A DNA stretch of 64,000 nt, taken from NCBI GenBank assembly GCA_022801715.1, contig JAAWSV010000008.1:1-64000 (forward strand), given 5' to 3'. The notes beneath the pieces were generated by a model that saw nothing but the letters and a program-made list of their open reading frames with translations, was not told the origin of the DNA and made no database searches. A program made the translations under genes and the position numbers. Shown here piece by piece: positions 16,216-24,649 of the stretch (positions are counted from its first letter, which is position 1; the number at the start of each line of letters is the position of its first letter). This stretch comes from Oscillospiraceae bacterium. Lineage in GTDB: Bacteria > Bacillota > Clostridia > Oscillospirales > Oscillospiraceae.

Positions 16216-16815
16216 TTGTACGAGGATTGGATCAGAGCACAGTTGCCGGAGGGGATACCGGAGGACATCATTGCCAGCGCTGTACCACATCGGGGCGGAT
16301 ATCTTTCGGGGTTGCAGTTCTGGGCCTACGGTGAGCGGGGGCCGGACAGGCTGGAGTATGAGGGGGCGGATGAGGAGGACCTTCGACTGTGGCTCTTTGG
16401 ACAGGCGGCGCGGGAGATCGCACAGGCGATGGAGCTGCGCGGCCGGAGCGAGGAGGAGAAGCGATGGCGGTTTGTTCGGGATCATGTTGAGCAGGGGGCT
16501 TGGATTTATCGGGAGAATGGGCAGTACCAATATGATGCCATTTGTGATACCAGAAAGTATTGGATGGAGTATGAGCTGCGCCTGCTGTATTCTGTGTTTC
16601 CTGAGGAGCGGTGGAGGCAGAGGATTGCGTACTATGAGGCGTGTATGAACCGCTGTTTTTTGGCGGAGCACTGGAGGTACGATGTGGCGGCGCTGTGTTT
16701 TGCGGAGGTCAGCGGTTCCAAAGAGGTGGATTGGAACGGCGTGGAGCAGCCGGCGGAGGGCACTGTGATGGAGACAGGGGACTGTCCGGCGGAGAGAGGT
16801 ATAGAGGGAGGTTGA
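16216..16815 (+). CDS. Unrecognised 199-aa protein
   Basis: Unknown. Start taken at TTG 16216, ~10 bp after GGAGGGGG; the track start GTG 16189 overlaps the previous gene and has no SD. The protein is helical and very rich in Trp, Tyr, Glu and Arg ('RFVRDHVEQGAWIYRENG', 'RKYWMEYELRLLYSVFPEE'), with no membrane segment. The last 25 residues look disordered and may be poorly conserved. The second gene of the small-gene cluster. Confidence 0.6.
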   Translation: MYEDWIRAQLPEGIPEDIIASAVPHRGGYLSGLQFWAYGERGPDRLEYEGADEEDLRLWLFGQAAREIAQAMELRGRSEEEKRWRFVRDHVEQGAWIYRENGQYQYDAICDTRKYWMEYELRLLYSVFPEERWRQRIAYYEACMNRCFLAEHWRYDVAALCFAEVSGSKEVDWNGVEQPAEGTVMETGDCPAERGIEGG

Positions 16816-16819
16816 AGTG

Positions 16820-17005
16820 ATGCCGCTGCACATTCCGGCGAGGCCGCGGATTGATTTTTTCCTGCGGACAACAAGGTCGTTTCACCGCTCGGAGGCGGCT
16901 GTGGATTTTCTCCGACCGACGCTGCGGGAGCGTGTGGTGGACTATTTTAAAGTGAGCGTGGACCCGGCAATTCGCAGGGAGATGGGGAGAGGATTTGCGA
17001 GGTGA
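16820..17005 (+). CDS. Unrecognised 61-aa protein
   Basis: A small basic protein starting 'MPLHIPARPRIDFFLRTTRSF' with GGGAGG at 8-bp spacing from ATG 16820. It starts 4 bp after the previous gene's stop and ends 15 bp before the next start, so it is very likely translated. No match recalled. Confidence 0.55.
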   Translation: MPLHIPARPRIDFFLRTTRSFHRSEAAVDFLRPTLRERVVDYFKVSVDPAIRREMGRGFAR

Positions 17006-17020
17006 TCTGAGGTGATGGGT

Positions 17021-17386
17021 ATGGGAGACAGACAGGATGTACAGCGGGAGCTGCTGGAGCGGGTTTTGGAGGTCTCCGGCATCCTGCGGGAGCGGCGGCC
17101 GGATCTGTTGGGTTCGATTATCCGAAATCTGGATGAGGTGGCGGCGCGGCTGCGGCAGGGGGAACTGTCGGAGGAGGATGTGGATTGGATTGACAGGATG
17201 GTGATTCAATATCTCTGTCACTTCAAATGCCTGTACGACTTCTGTCCCTTGGAGCGTCTGGCGGGGGAGACAGAACAGGCGCAGTGGCAGCGGTGGGGGG
17301 TGATCTTGGACCGGATGCGGGAGCAGGCGATGCGGCTCTGCCGGCCAAGACGCGGGAGAAGACGGAGAGGAAGTGATAGGATTTGA
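17021..17386 (+). CDS. Unrecognised 121-aa helical protein
   Basis: Helical protein with 'RELLERVLEVSGILRERRPDL' and a strongly basic C-terminus 'RPRRGRRRRGSDR'. Candidate starts GTG 17012, ATG 17015 and ATG 17021; the last has the best spacing from GAGG. The stop overlaps the TTG start of the next gene. Function unknown. Confidence 0.55.
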   Translation: MGDRQDVQRELLERVLEVSGILRERRPDLLGSIIRNLDEVAARLRQGELSEEDVDWIDRMVIQYLCHFKCLYDFCPLERLAGETEQAQWQRWGVILDRMREQAMRLCRPRRGRRRRGSDRI

Positions 17387-17742
17387 GAGAGATAGATACA
17401 TTTTCGCCCCATGATGGGCATATTGAGAGTGTGGTCATCGGCGTCGGGCAGGCGAAGGTGTCCTTTCAGACTTGGGACTGCCGGGAGTTGGTGCTGGTGT
17501 TTGACGAGGCGGCGGAGGTCTGGAGCCGTGCTGTATTGACGGATATCTCCAACTTCACTGTGGCGGAGACAGAGCATGGGGGGCTCTCCTACACCTTTTT
17601 GGACGCATGGGACGAGGTCCCCGTTCTGTGTATTGCGGCGAAGTCCCTGAAGATCTATGAGACAGGCCAAGCGCAGAGGGAGGATACCGCCCTTTTCAAC
17701 GTGGGGACAGATTATTTGGGTGGTCAAAGTGCAAAAACATAG
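17383..17742 (+). CDS. Unrecognised 119-aa beta-rich protein
   Basis: Start TTG 17383 overlaps the upstream stop (TTGA). The sequence alternates in a beta-sandwich-like pattern ('ESVVIGVGQAKVSFQTWDCRE', quoted in part, and 'KSLKIYETG'), reminiscent of small single-domain immunity or DUF proteins, but I cannot name a family. Last gene of the small-gene operon. Confidence 0.6.
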   Translation: MREIDTFSPHDGHIESVVIGVGQAKVSFQTWDCRELVLVFDEAAEVWSRAVLTDISNFTVAETEHGGLSYTFLDAWDEVPVLCIAAKSLKIYETGQAQREDTALFNVGTDYLGGQSAKT

Positions 17743-17780
17743 GGAAGTACCCGCTTTTGGCGGCACTTCCCTATGTTTTT
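17733..17780 (+). terminator. Terminator of the small-gene cluster
   Basis: AAAAACATAGGGAAGT pairs with ACTTCCCTATGTTTTT, giving a strong hairpin with a T run. It also faces the end of the minus-strand gene at 17819. Confidence 0.88.
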
Positions 17781-17818
17781 TATGCCCGGTGAGTGTTCTC
17801 TTTGGGTCCTTTTTTGCT

Positions 17819-18631
17819 TTAAGCCCGCCGACCCTCCTCCAGCGCGGCGGGGGTGGGGGGAGGTTCCACTGCTGCGGGGGCAGCCTCGAAGTAGCTTTCG
17901 TCCTGAAACTCCGTCATGGTGTCCCAGTAGCGCATGGGCATCTGGGTGCGGCGGCACTTGGGATTGTATCGTTCGGCGATGGCCACCGTGTCGTAGAACC
18001 GCTTCCACAGCCGGCGGAACTGAGCTTCCCGCTCACTGGGGCGGGCCATCTCGAAGTGCTCTAAGGGCGCGATGCACCACTTGCCGTCCCGGTAGAACAG
18101 GGCCTCTTGATGGGTGCGGTCGTAGAGGATGAGGCGCTCGTTGTAGAACCGGCTGCAGAAGTGGGGGCGAAGCAGGGGGAGGACCCGGTTTTTGGGGGCG
18201 ATCTCCCCCACCAGTGCACCGCCCAAGTCCGAGAAGCGGGTGAAGCCCCGGAGCAGGTGGACCTCCCCGTCCAAGTGGCGCACGGCCTTCACCAAGGGGT
18301 ATACCGCTTCGTCGCTGAGGCGGTGCACCAAGTCCGGGCCGAAGTCATAGAGGGCGCGGATGAAGCAGTAGAGCATCATCTCCCGCTCCTCGGCGCAGGT
18401 GAGAAAGCCCTTCTCCACCAGCTCCAAGGCGTAGGCGGAGCGCCGGTTGATGCTGCGGAGAATCCGCTGGGCGTGGGCCTCGTCGCTCTCCACCCACTGG
18501 ATGGGGAACAGGGTGGGGTTTAAATCCTCCGCGGTCTGAAAGGCGGCGGGGGGCTCCTTGTTCACATAGCTCTCAAACACGCAGCAGAGGAAGCCCTCAA
18601 AGCTGCCGTCGTAACGGTAGACAGTATCCAT
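17819..18631 (-). CDS. TIGR03915/DUF4130 family DNA-metabolism protein
   Basis: 270 aa starting 'MDTVYRYDGSFEGFLCCVF', the standard opening of TIGR03915 proteins. The C-terminal half ('RFYNERLILYDRTHQEALF', 'APLEHFEMARPSEREAQFRRLW' in part) corresponds to DUF4130. The family is found next to the TIGR03916 radical SAM protein and is proposed, not proven, to act in DNA repair; some members are fused to uracil-DNA glycosylase. Here the partner lies 1.1 kb upstream, separated by a TraX-like gene. Confidence 0.88.
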   Translation of the reverse strand: MDTVYRYDGSFEGFLCCVFESYVNKEPPAAFQTAEDLNPTLFPIQWVESDEAHAQRILRSINRRSAYALELVEKGFLTCAEEREMMLYCFIRALYDFGPDLVHRLSDEAVYPLVKAVRHLDGEVHLLRGFTRFSDLGGALVGEIAPKNRVLPLLRPHFCSRFYNERLILYDRTHQEALFYRDGKWCIAPLEHFEMARPSEREAQFRRLWKRFYDTVAIAERYNPKCRRTQMPMRYWDTMTEFQDESYFEAAPAAVEPPPTPAALEEGRRA

Positions 18632-18710
18632 GGCACTCCTTTCTGCTAATCAGGAATTAGGAATTTTTCCGTCAGATAGAATTGACTATATTGTACAAAC
18701 AATTCCTAAT

Positions 18711-19577
18711 TCAGAAAATCGTCAGCCCCCAGAGGACTGCTAAATGAAGAGGGTAGGCCCAGTAGAACAGGCGGTGGTCGTCGAGACCCCGACGGCCGTT
18801 GTAGAGGATGACGGCCAAGGCGGCCAGCATGGCGAAGGCGAATTCCTCCATGCTGTACCAAGGAGGGTAGAAGATGAGGACGATGGCCAGCATAGCTGCG
18901 GCGCGGCTCCGCCGGCCACGGCAGGGCCAGAGCAGGGCGATAAAAAGCAGGGCCCAGAAGGAGTAGTCGAACTCTAAACCAATGTGGAAGAGGCGCTCGC
19001 TCCAGTTGTGCAGCAGCTGGTAGAGGGCGATGGCGGCGGCGGTTTTCAGTGCCCAGTCCGCCGCCGCCCCGGCGTCGAAGGGGAGGCGGTCCTGGAGGAA
19101 CAGGGTGAGGGCGGCAATGGCCAAGAGGCCGGTGATGATATAGCTCAGCTCCCACAGGCCGAACTGGGCGAGGGCGGCCGGGATCAGCGCCAAGGGCAGC
19201 AGTCCCCACACGGGACGCCGCTGGGAGAGCGGCAGGCGGTTCGATTGCAGAAACATCATCAGCAGGACGCCGCAGCCCAAGGTGAAGAAGATATTCAGGT
19301 GGGTGAAACGCTCCAACAGGCTTTGGAATCCAGCGTTCAGTGTGACGGCGTAGGGGATCTGAGCCAGCGCACCCATGAGAAACAGCCGGCGGGCGTACCG
19401 GGGCGCGGACCGGGTGTGGCGGAAGCCCTCGGTGAGCAGGAAGGCGTAGATGAGAAACGCCATCCGTCCGAAGCAGCGCAGGTGGATGTAGGTCGGACCT
19501 AAGGGCAGAAGCAGTGCCGCCGTGTGATCGGCCACCATAGATACTAAGGCAATGAGCTTGAGAACGAATGCGGACAT
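18711..19577 (-). CDS. TraX-like integral membrane acyltransferase
   Basis: A 288-aa polytopic protein of the TraX family: 'LKLIALVSMVADHTAALLLP' and 'LRCFGRMAFLIYAFLLTEG' (in part) are the family hallmarks. TraX acetylates F-pilin; chromosomal Firmicutes members are presumed membrane acyltransferases acting on envelope components. Start ATG 19577 after GGAGGAG; TTG 19592 in the track overlaps the SD. Its promoter (-10 TATACT, 19611-19616) carries three direct-repeat boxes with the same spacing as the response-regulator and GT2 promoters. It interrupts the TIGR03915/TIGR03916 pair. Confidence 0.85.
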   Translation of the reverse strand: MSAFVLKLIALVSMVADHTAALLLPLGPTYIHLRCFGRMAFLIYAFLLTEGFRHTRSAPRYARRLFLMGALAQIPYAVTLNAGFQSLLERFTHLNIFFTLGCGVLLMMFLQSNRLPLSQRRPVWGLLPLALIPAALAQFGLWELSYIITGLLAIAALTLFLQDRLPFDAGAAADWALKTAAAIALYQLLHNWSERLFHIGLEFDYSFWALLFIALLWPCRGRRSRAAAMLAIVLIFYPPWYSMEEFAFAMLAALAVILYNGRRGLDDHRLFYWAYPLHLAVLWGLTIF

Positions 19578-19610
19578 GGAATACTCCTCCAATCATATGA
19601 GATGGAGGGG

Positions 19611-19666
19611 AGTATAGCAGGGGAATCTTACAAAAAGAGAACGTAGAAGTTTAAGGTTTTCTTACA
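19611..19666 (-). promoter_or_regulatory. Three-box activated promoter of traX-like gene
   Basis: Minus strand TGTAAG (19661-19666), CTTAAA (19650-19655, 11 nt on), TGTAAG (19627-19632, 23 nt on), then TATACT (19611-19616, 16 nt on). No -35 consensus. The same 11/23/16 layout occurs upstream of GT2, and 11/23/17 upstream of the response regulator. Confidence 0.65.
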
Positions 19667-19736
19667 CTTTCCAATCGTACACACCGTGAAGGCGAAGAAC
19701 GCAGCGTAACCCTCTCAACTGAAAGAGCTTGCCTTT

Positions 19737-20990
19737 TCAGTCGAATAGTGTTAGCTGTTCCATTTCCGGTATCGGCAGCTTTTCCGCAGCGAGGAGGCCC
19801 CGGAGGACGGTGTCCTGCGAGAAGCGGAGGCCGTCAATGACTTTCCCTTTACACACCAGAAAATACTGGGCCCGCTTCATCACCACGCCTAACTTTTTCA
19901 GGTCCTCGTGGTACAGCGTGCCGCCTCGGCGGGCGTATAGTATCCGTCGGGCGCTGATGGTGCCCACGCCCGGCACCCGAAGCAGGTCCTCGTAGGCGGC
20001 GGTGTTCACCTCCACTGGGAAAAACTCCGGGTGGCGCAGGGCCCAGTTGCATTTGGGGTCGATGAGGGGGTTGAAGTTGGGGTCCTGATCAGTGAGCAGC
20101 TCCTCGGCCCGGAAGCCGTAGAACCGGAGGAGCCAGTCCGCCTGATAGAGCCGGTGCTCCCGCAGCAGGGGCGGCTTGGTATCCGGGGTGGGGAGGAGGC
20201 TGTTTTCCACCACCGGCACGTAGGCGGAGAAGAACACACGCTTGAGGCGGTAGGTGTCGTAGAGCCCCTGGGTGAGGCGGAGGATGTGCCGGTCGCTGTC
20301 CGGTGTGGCGCCGATGATCATCTGGGTGCTCTGTCCGGCGGGGGCGAACTTGGGGGCGTGGCGGTATTTCACCAGCTCCTGTTTGTTCTCTGTCAAAGTG
20401 TTTCGGATCTGCTTCATGGGCTGGAGAATGGCGGACTTGGTCTTGTTGGGGGCCAAGGCCTTCAGCCCCGCCTCCGAGGGCAGCTCAATGTTGACGCTGA
20501 GCCGGTCCGCCAGCATTCCCAGCCGCTCCACCAGCTCCGGCGACGCCCCGGGGATGGTCTTGGCGTGGATATAGCCGTTGAAGCGGTGGGTATTGCGCAG
20601 CAGGTGGAGCACTTGGATCATCCGCTCCATGGTGTAGTCTGGGTCCCGGAGGACACCGGAGGAGAGGAACAGGCCCTCGATATAGTTGCGTCGGTAGAAC
20701 TCAATGGTGAGCTCCGACAGTTCCTCCGGCGTGAACACCGCCCGCCGGGTGTCGTTGGAGCAGCGATTGACGCAGTACTTGCAGTCGTAGATGCAGCAGT
20801 TGGTCATCAGCACCTTCAAGAGCGTAACACAGCGCCCGTCGGCGGAGAAGGTGTGGCAGCAGCCGGCCACGGAGCTGGAGGTGTTGCCGATATACCCCTT
20901 TTTGCTGCCCCGTCTGGCTCCGCTGGAGGTGCAGGCGGCGTCGTACTTGGCCGCGTCGGTGAGGATGGTGAGCTTGTCCATCACAGTCAT
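19737..20990 (-). CDS. Putative DNA repair radical SAM protein (TIGR03916)
   Basis: 417 aa. Radical SAM ligands in 'CCIYDCKYCVNRC' near residues 60-70, followed by the (beta/alpha) barrel. A C-terminal helix-hairpin-helix 'LLRVPGVGTISARRILYARR' suggests DNA binding. The N-terminus 'TDAAKYDAACTSSGARRG' is characteristic of the family, which co-occurs with TIGR03915 or uracil-DNA glycosylase. Its substrate is unknown. Start ATG 20990 with GGGAGG. The promoter region contains a LexA-box-like sequence at 21022-21035. Confidence 0.9.
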   Translation of the reverse strand: MTVMDKLTILTDAAKYDAACTSSGARRGSKKGYIGNTSSSVAGCCHTFSADGRCVTLLKVLMTNCCIYDCKYCVNRCSNDTRRAVFTPEELSELTIEFYRRNYIEGLFLSSGVLRDPDYTMERMIQVLHLLRNTHRFNGYIHAKTIPGASPELVERLGMLADRLSVNIELPSEAGLKALAPNKTKSAILQPMKQIRNTLTENKQELVKYRHAPKFAPAGQSTQMIIGATPDSDRHILRLTQGLYDTYRLKRVFFSAYVPVVENSLLPTPDTKPPLLREHRLYQADWLLRFYGFRAEELLTDQDPNFNPLIDPKCNWALRHPEFFPVEVNTAAYEDLLRVPGVGTISARRILYARRGGTLYHEDLKKLGVVMKRAQYFLVCKGKVIDGLRFSQDTVLRGLLAAEKLPIPEMEQLTLFD

Positions 20991-21017
20991 AAACGGCGCC
21001 TCCCGTCTGAGATGGAA

Positions 21018-21042
21018 TTATAGAATAAATGTTCTATTACAA
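21018..21042 (-). promoter_or_regulatory. Promoter with a LexA-like inverted repeat
   Basis: TAGAATAAATGTTCTA (plus strand), an inverted repeat one base away from the Gram-positive SOS core GAACN4GTTC. On the minus strand it lies between TTGTAA and TATAAT upstream of the radical SAM repair gene. Confidence 0.4.
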
Positions 21043-21147
21043 TATACTACAGGCGGAGCGGGAAGTCAAGGGGAATTTGGGCGGAAAAACCCCTTGTCAG
21101 GGGAGCGGAATTGTGGTATACTTCCAGCGGAAAAAGGGGGGAAGGCG

Positions 21148-21930
21148 ATGTTGCTGGCGATTGTGGTGGGAAACTCCAACATCACCTTGGGCGTCTTTGA
21201 CGGCGACAGGCTCCGCATGCGGGCCAAGGTCTCCGCGGAGGCGGAGCGCAGCGCCGACGAGTATCTGGTACTGCTCTATGACCTTCTTCGGGTCAACGGT
21301 GTGGACCGGGAGCGGCTCACCGGGTGCATCATGGCCTCTGTGGTGCCCTCCCTCACAGGCCTTGTGGAGGAGGCGGTGACTCGGCTGACGGCTCTGCGGG
21401 TGATACAGGTGGGGCCGGGGACCAAGACAGGCTTTCGCATCCGTATTGACGATCCCACGGAGCTGGGGGCGGACTTGGCGGCGGATACTGCCGGTGCGAT
21501 AGCGATCTATGGCGCGCCGCTGCTGATCATCGACGCGGGCACCGTCACCACCATTGCCGCGGTGGATGAGAGCCGGACCTATCTGGGCGGGTGCATCCTG
21601 CCGGGGCTCTACGCCAGCGCAGCCCTGCTTAAAAGCTCCACGGCCCTGCTGCCCGCCATCGCCCTGCGGCCGCCGGGGGAGAATGTTTTGGGCAAAAACT
21701 CCGCCGACGCCATGCGCTATGGCCTCCTCTGCGGCAGTGCCATGATGGTGGACGGCTTTTTAGAGCGATATCGGGCCCTGCCGGGGATGGCGGGAGCCGC
21801 GGCCATCGCCACCGGCGGCTCTGCCGCCCTCCTTACCGCCTCCTGCCGCAGTGAGATTACAGTGGATCCGGAGCTGACGCTGCGGGGACTGAGGCGGCTC
21901 TATCAACTGAATACGGCCAAAAAGCTGTGA
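21148..21930 (+). CDS. coaX: Type III pantothenate kinase (divergent)
   Basis: 260 aa of the ASKHA fold. 'ADLAADTAGAIAIYGAPLLI', 'IDAGTVTTIAAVD' and 'GGCILPGLYASAALL' (usual GGxIxPGL) identify CoaX, which phosphorylates pantothenate in the first step of CoA synthesis and is ADP-insensitive. In the phosphate-1 motif, normally D-V/I-GN-T/S-N, this protein reads 'AIVVGNSNI': the conserved Asp is replaced by Val. Start ATG 21148 with a purine-rich SD; the track ORF reads back into the repair gene. The next gene, an ECF S component, may import pantothenate. coaE is 15 kb downstream. Confidence 0.82.
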   Translation: MLLAIVVGNSNITLGVFDGDRLRMRAKVSAEAERSADEYLVLLYDLLRVNGVDRERLTGCIMASVVPSLTGLVEEAVTRLTALRVIQVGPGTKTGFRIRIDDPTELGADLAADTAGAIAIYGAPLLIIDAGTVTTIAAVDESRTYLGGCILPGLYASAALLKSSTALLPAIALRPPGENVLGKNSADAMRYGLLCGSAMMVDGFLERYRALPGMAGAAAIATGGSAALLTASCRSEITVDPELTLRGLRRLYQLNTAKKL

Positions 21931-22033
21931 AGGTAATAGCGGGGGAGACCCTGTTGTTATAAGATTTTGTGCGCCGTACTCCCGCGGGGGAGACGGCAGC
22001 ACGAGGTGAGATACCCTCAAAGGAGATACCGTA

Positions 22034-22639
22034 ATGAATCACAGCACAAGTAAGGTCCATAAGATCACACTGACGGCGATACTTATGGCAATCGTCATCC
22101 TCATGGCCTACACGCCCTTGGGCTACCTAAAGGCCGGACCGGTGGAGATCACCTTCATCACCATCCCGGTGGTAATCGGCGCTATCGTTCTGGGGCCGGT
22201 GTCCGGCGCCTTTTTGGGCGCGGTGTTTGGGCTTACCAGCTTTGCCCAGTGCTTCTCCACCAGCCTCTTCGGCGCGGCGCTGCTGGCCATCAATCCCATT
22301 GCCACCTTCCTCTGCTGCATGGTGCCCCGGGTGCTGATCGGCATTGCGGCGGGGCTTATCTTCCCGGCCCTGCGCAGGGTGGACCGTGTGGGAGCGGTGA
22401 GCTTCATCGTTACCTCCGTGGTTGGGGCGCTGACCAACACCGTGTTCTTTGTGGGCATGGTGGTGGGGATTTTCCAGAATTCCTACTTTGGCGGTACCGG
22501 ATTTTTTGCCATTTTCCTCAGCTTCTTTACGCTGAATGTGGCCTTAGAGGTGGTAGTTTGCGCCTTGGTGGCCGCGGCCCTCAGCAAGGCCATGCTCCAC
22601 TTCCTCCCTCAGAGCGCGGTACAGAAGGCCGCGCAGTGA
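22034..22639 (+). CDS. ECF transporter S component (possibly pantothenate)
   Basis: 201 aa with six hydrophobic segments and the family's 'PLGYLKAGPVEITFITIPVVI' N-terminal region (in part) and 'GPVSGAFLGAVFGLTSF'. S components capture a vitamin and dock on the shared EcfAAT module, which is not in this window. Adjacency to coaX suggests pantothenate (PanT-like). SD AAAGGAG. The 103 bp between coaX and this gene include a small CTCCCGCGGGGGAG hairpin but no recognised riboswitch. Confidence 0.85.
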   Translation: MNHSTSKVHKITLTAILMAIVILMAYTPLGYLKAGPVEITFITIPVVIGAIVLGPVSGAFLGAVFGLTSFAQCFSTSLFGAALLAINPIATFLCCMVPRVLIGIAAGLIFPALRRVDRVGAVSFIVTSVVGALTNTVFFVGMVVGIFQNSYFGGTGFFAIFLSFFTLNVALEVVVCALVAAALSKAMLHFLPQSAVQKAAQ

Positions 22640-22652
22640 GATAAGCGAATGA

Positions 22653-22684
22653 AAAGGCCCGGACTGCTGTGCAGTCCGGGCCTT
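22653..22684 (+). terminator. Terminator of the coaX operon
   Basis: AAGGCCCGGACTGC pairs with GCAGTCCGGGCCTT, 14 bp after the stop. Confidence 0.85.
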
Positions 22685-22780
22685 AAAGCACCCCGCAGGG
22701 ATTTCGTATCCGAGGCGCAGAGCGCAGCAAGATCCCCTTCGCGTACAATCCGCAGATTTCGCGTGAGCGTGAAGCGGTTT

Positions 22781-24649
22781 TTACGCGAGAGGAAGCGTAA
22801 GCTCCGCCTTGAAGAGATCGCCGTCCACGGCAATGCCGAAGGTGCCGCCCATCAGCTCCATCAGGCTCTTGGCGATGTTCAGCCCCAGCCCGCTGCCCTC
22901 GGCGTGGCGGGAGGAGTCCCCACGGACAAACCGCTCCATCAGCTCGTCGGCGCTGACGTTCAGCGCGTCCCGGGAGATGTTCTTCATGCTCAGGGCCACG
23001 CGGCTGCCTTGGGTGGTGAGGTCGATATACAGCCGGCTCCCCGGCATGGCGTACTTGCAGACGTTGCTCAGAAGATTGTCCAGCACCCGCCAAAGGAGGC
23101 GGCCGTCGGCCATGGCGGAGAGACTGCCCTCGAAGGTGTTGATGATCACCTCGATCTTCCCGGCGGTGAGGCGCTGGTCGTAGTCCCCCACCGCTTGGTG
23201 GATGATCTCGTTGACCACAATGGGCTGCAGCGCTACGGGGATGTTGCCGGTGGATGCCTTGCTGGCCTCCACCAAGTCCTCCGTCAGCTTCTTCAAGCGG
23301 CCCGACTGCCGGTCCAGTACGGTGACGTACTCCGCCGCCTGCTCCGGCAGGTCCTCCTTCTTGAGCAGATCCACATAGTTGACGATGGAGGTGAGCGGGG
23401 TCTTGATATCGTGGGATACGTTGGTGATGAGCTCGGTTTTCAGGCGCTCGGACTTCATCCGCTGCTCCACCGCCCGGTTCATCCCCAGACCGATGGCGTT
23501 CAGGTTCTCGGCGTGGGTCTTGATGTCATAGAACATGCGGGAGGTATCCAGCTTGGCCTCCAGATCTCCGTCGGCCAGCCGCTGGCCCATGGCCTTGAGC
23601 TTTTGCAGCTGCCAGCTCAGCAATGCCGCGGCTACGACGATGGCGAAGTCCAACACGATCAGCATCAGCAGGGGGAACCCGTCCCACACCCCCCAAGAGT
23701 TGAGGAAGATCTGTGTGCCCAGCACGGCGATGGTGAACAGCACCGTCCGCCAAGTGAAGGGCAGAATGCGGACCATGGTTTTCACTCCTCTCCAGAAGGC
23801 CCGGCAGCAGCGGATGAACCACCGCCACAGGCGGCAGGTCAGTGTATTCTCCCAGATGCGCCCCAGCTTCAGCCGGGTGGCCAAGGAGAGCAGTACCGCC
23901 AGCGCCCCTACTGTAATGACAATAATGATCACCGCCATGGCAAGGACCGTCAGCCAGAGGTTGCTGGGAAGGCCGTCCACGGTGGAGATGACGATGGCGA
24001 AGTAGAGGACCGCCCCGAAAAGATATACATCCAGGGGGATTCGGTCCTGCCAGTTGGGGACAATCCCCTCATGACCCTTTCGGTGTCCGGCGGCGCAGAG
24101 GAGAAAGACCAAGTCTGCGAAAAACAGCAGCACCGAGAGGATAGCGATATAGGGCAGCAGGTTGGTGAGCGGGTGGACTAAGCGGTAGAAGCGGTAGTAG
24201 TCGCTGAAATTGTTGACGGCTACGTCGTTGTAGTCGGTAATGTGCAGCTCCACCGCCAGCTGGAAGGGGCGGGTGGGGTCCGGCTCCGCCTCGGGACCTA
24301 AAAGGCTGTCCACCTGAAAGAGGTAGGTGCCCACATAGGCGTAGGTGTCACAGGCGGGATCGAGATCGTTGAAATACACCGTGCCGCCGCTGCGGATCAC
24401 CACATCGAGGCCCCGGTTGGAGTAGCTCTGGTAGGGGTCTCCAAAGCGGGCGTAGCGATAGGCGATGTTGTAGGCCACATTTTGGGCCATGCCTTGGAAC
24501 ATGGCGGTCCCCTCAAAGGTATCGTCCTCGTCCCAAGCGTAGTAGCCCACCGCTATGGCGGCGATGGACCCCGCCGCGGTCAGTACCAGAAGTACCGCCA
24601 TAAACAGGGCTGTTACCTTGACGGGCAGGTTCTCTCTTAAATCACGCAT
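22781..24649 (-). CDS. Sensor histidine kinase
   Basis: 622 aa. Transmembrane segment at about 12-34, an extracytoplasmic sensor region to ~170, then about four further hydrophobic segments to ~330. HisKA H-box 'LITNVSHDIKTPLTSIVNYV' and HATPase N-box 'LLSNVCKYAM' with G2 'GSGLGLNIAKSLMEL'. Start ATG 24649 overlaps the stop of the upstream 28-aa peptide (TGATG); TTG 24652 is in frame but less likely. It works with the OmpR-type regulator at 24834-25526. The multi-pass sensor suggests envelope or membrane stimulus sensing. Confidence 0.92.
   Translation of the reverse strand: MRDLRENLPVKVTALFMAVLLVLTAAGSIAAIAVGYYAWDEDDTFEGTAMFQGMAQNVAYNIAYRYARFGDPYQSYSNRGLDVVIRSGGTVYFNDLDPACDTYAYVGTYLFQVDSLLGPEAEPDPTRPFQLAVELHITDYNDVAVNNFSDYYRFYRLVHPLTNLLPYIAILSVLLFFADLVFLLCAAGHRKGHEGIVPNWQDRIPLDVYLFGAVLYFAIVISTVDGLPSNLWLTVLAMAVIIIVITVGALAVLLSLATRLKLGRIWENTLTCRLWRWFIRCCRAFWRGVKTMVRILPFTWRTVLFTIAVLGTQIFLNSWGVWDGFPLLMLIVLDFAIVVAAALLSWQLQKLKAMGQRLADGDLEAKLDTSRMFYDIKTHAENLNAIGLGMNRAVEQRMKSERLKTELITNVSHDIKTPLTSIVNYVDLLKKEDLPEQAAEYVTVLDRQSGRLKKLTEDLVEASKASTGNIPVALQPIVVNEIIHQAVGDYDQRLTAGKIEVIINTFEGSLSAMADGRLLWRVLDNLLSNVCKYAMPGSRLYIDLTTQGSRVALSMKNISRDALNVSADELMERFVRGDSSRHAEGSGLGLNIAKSLMELMGGTFGIAVDGDLFKAELTLPLA

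Noticed and set aside
21931-22033. Riboswitch (pan or other) before the ECF S component
   Set aside because: 103 bp with one short hairpin; I could not match it to any class.
22649-24181. 510-aa plus-strand ORF
   Set aside because: Antisense shadow of the histidine kinase.
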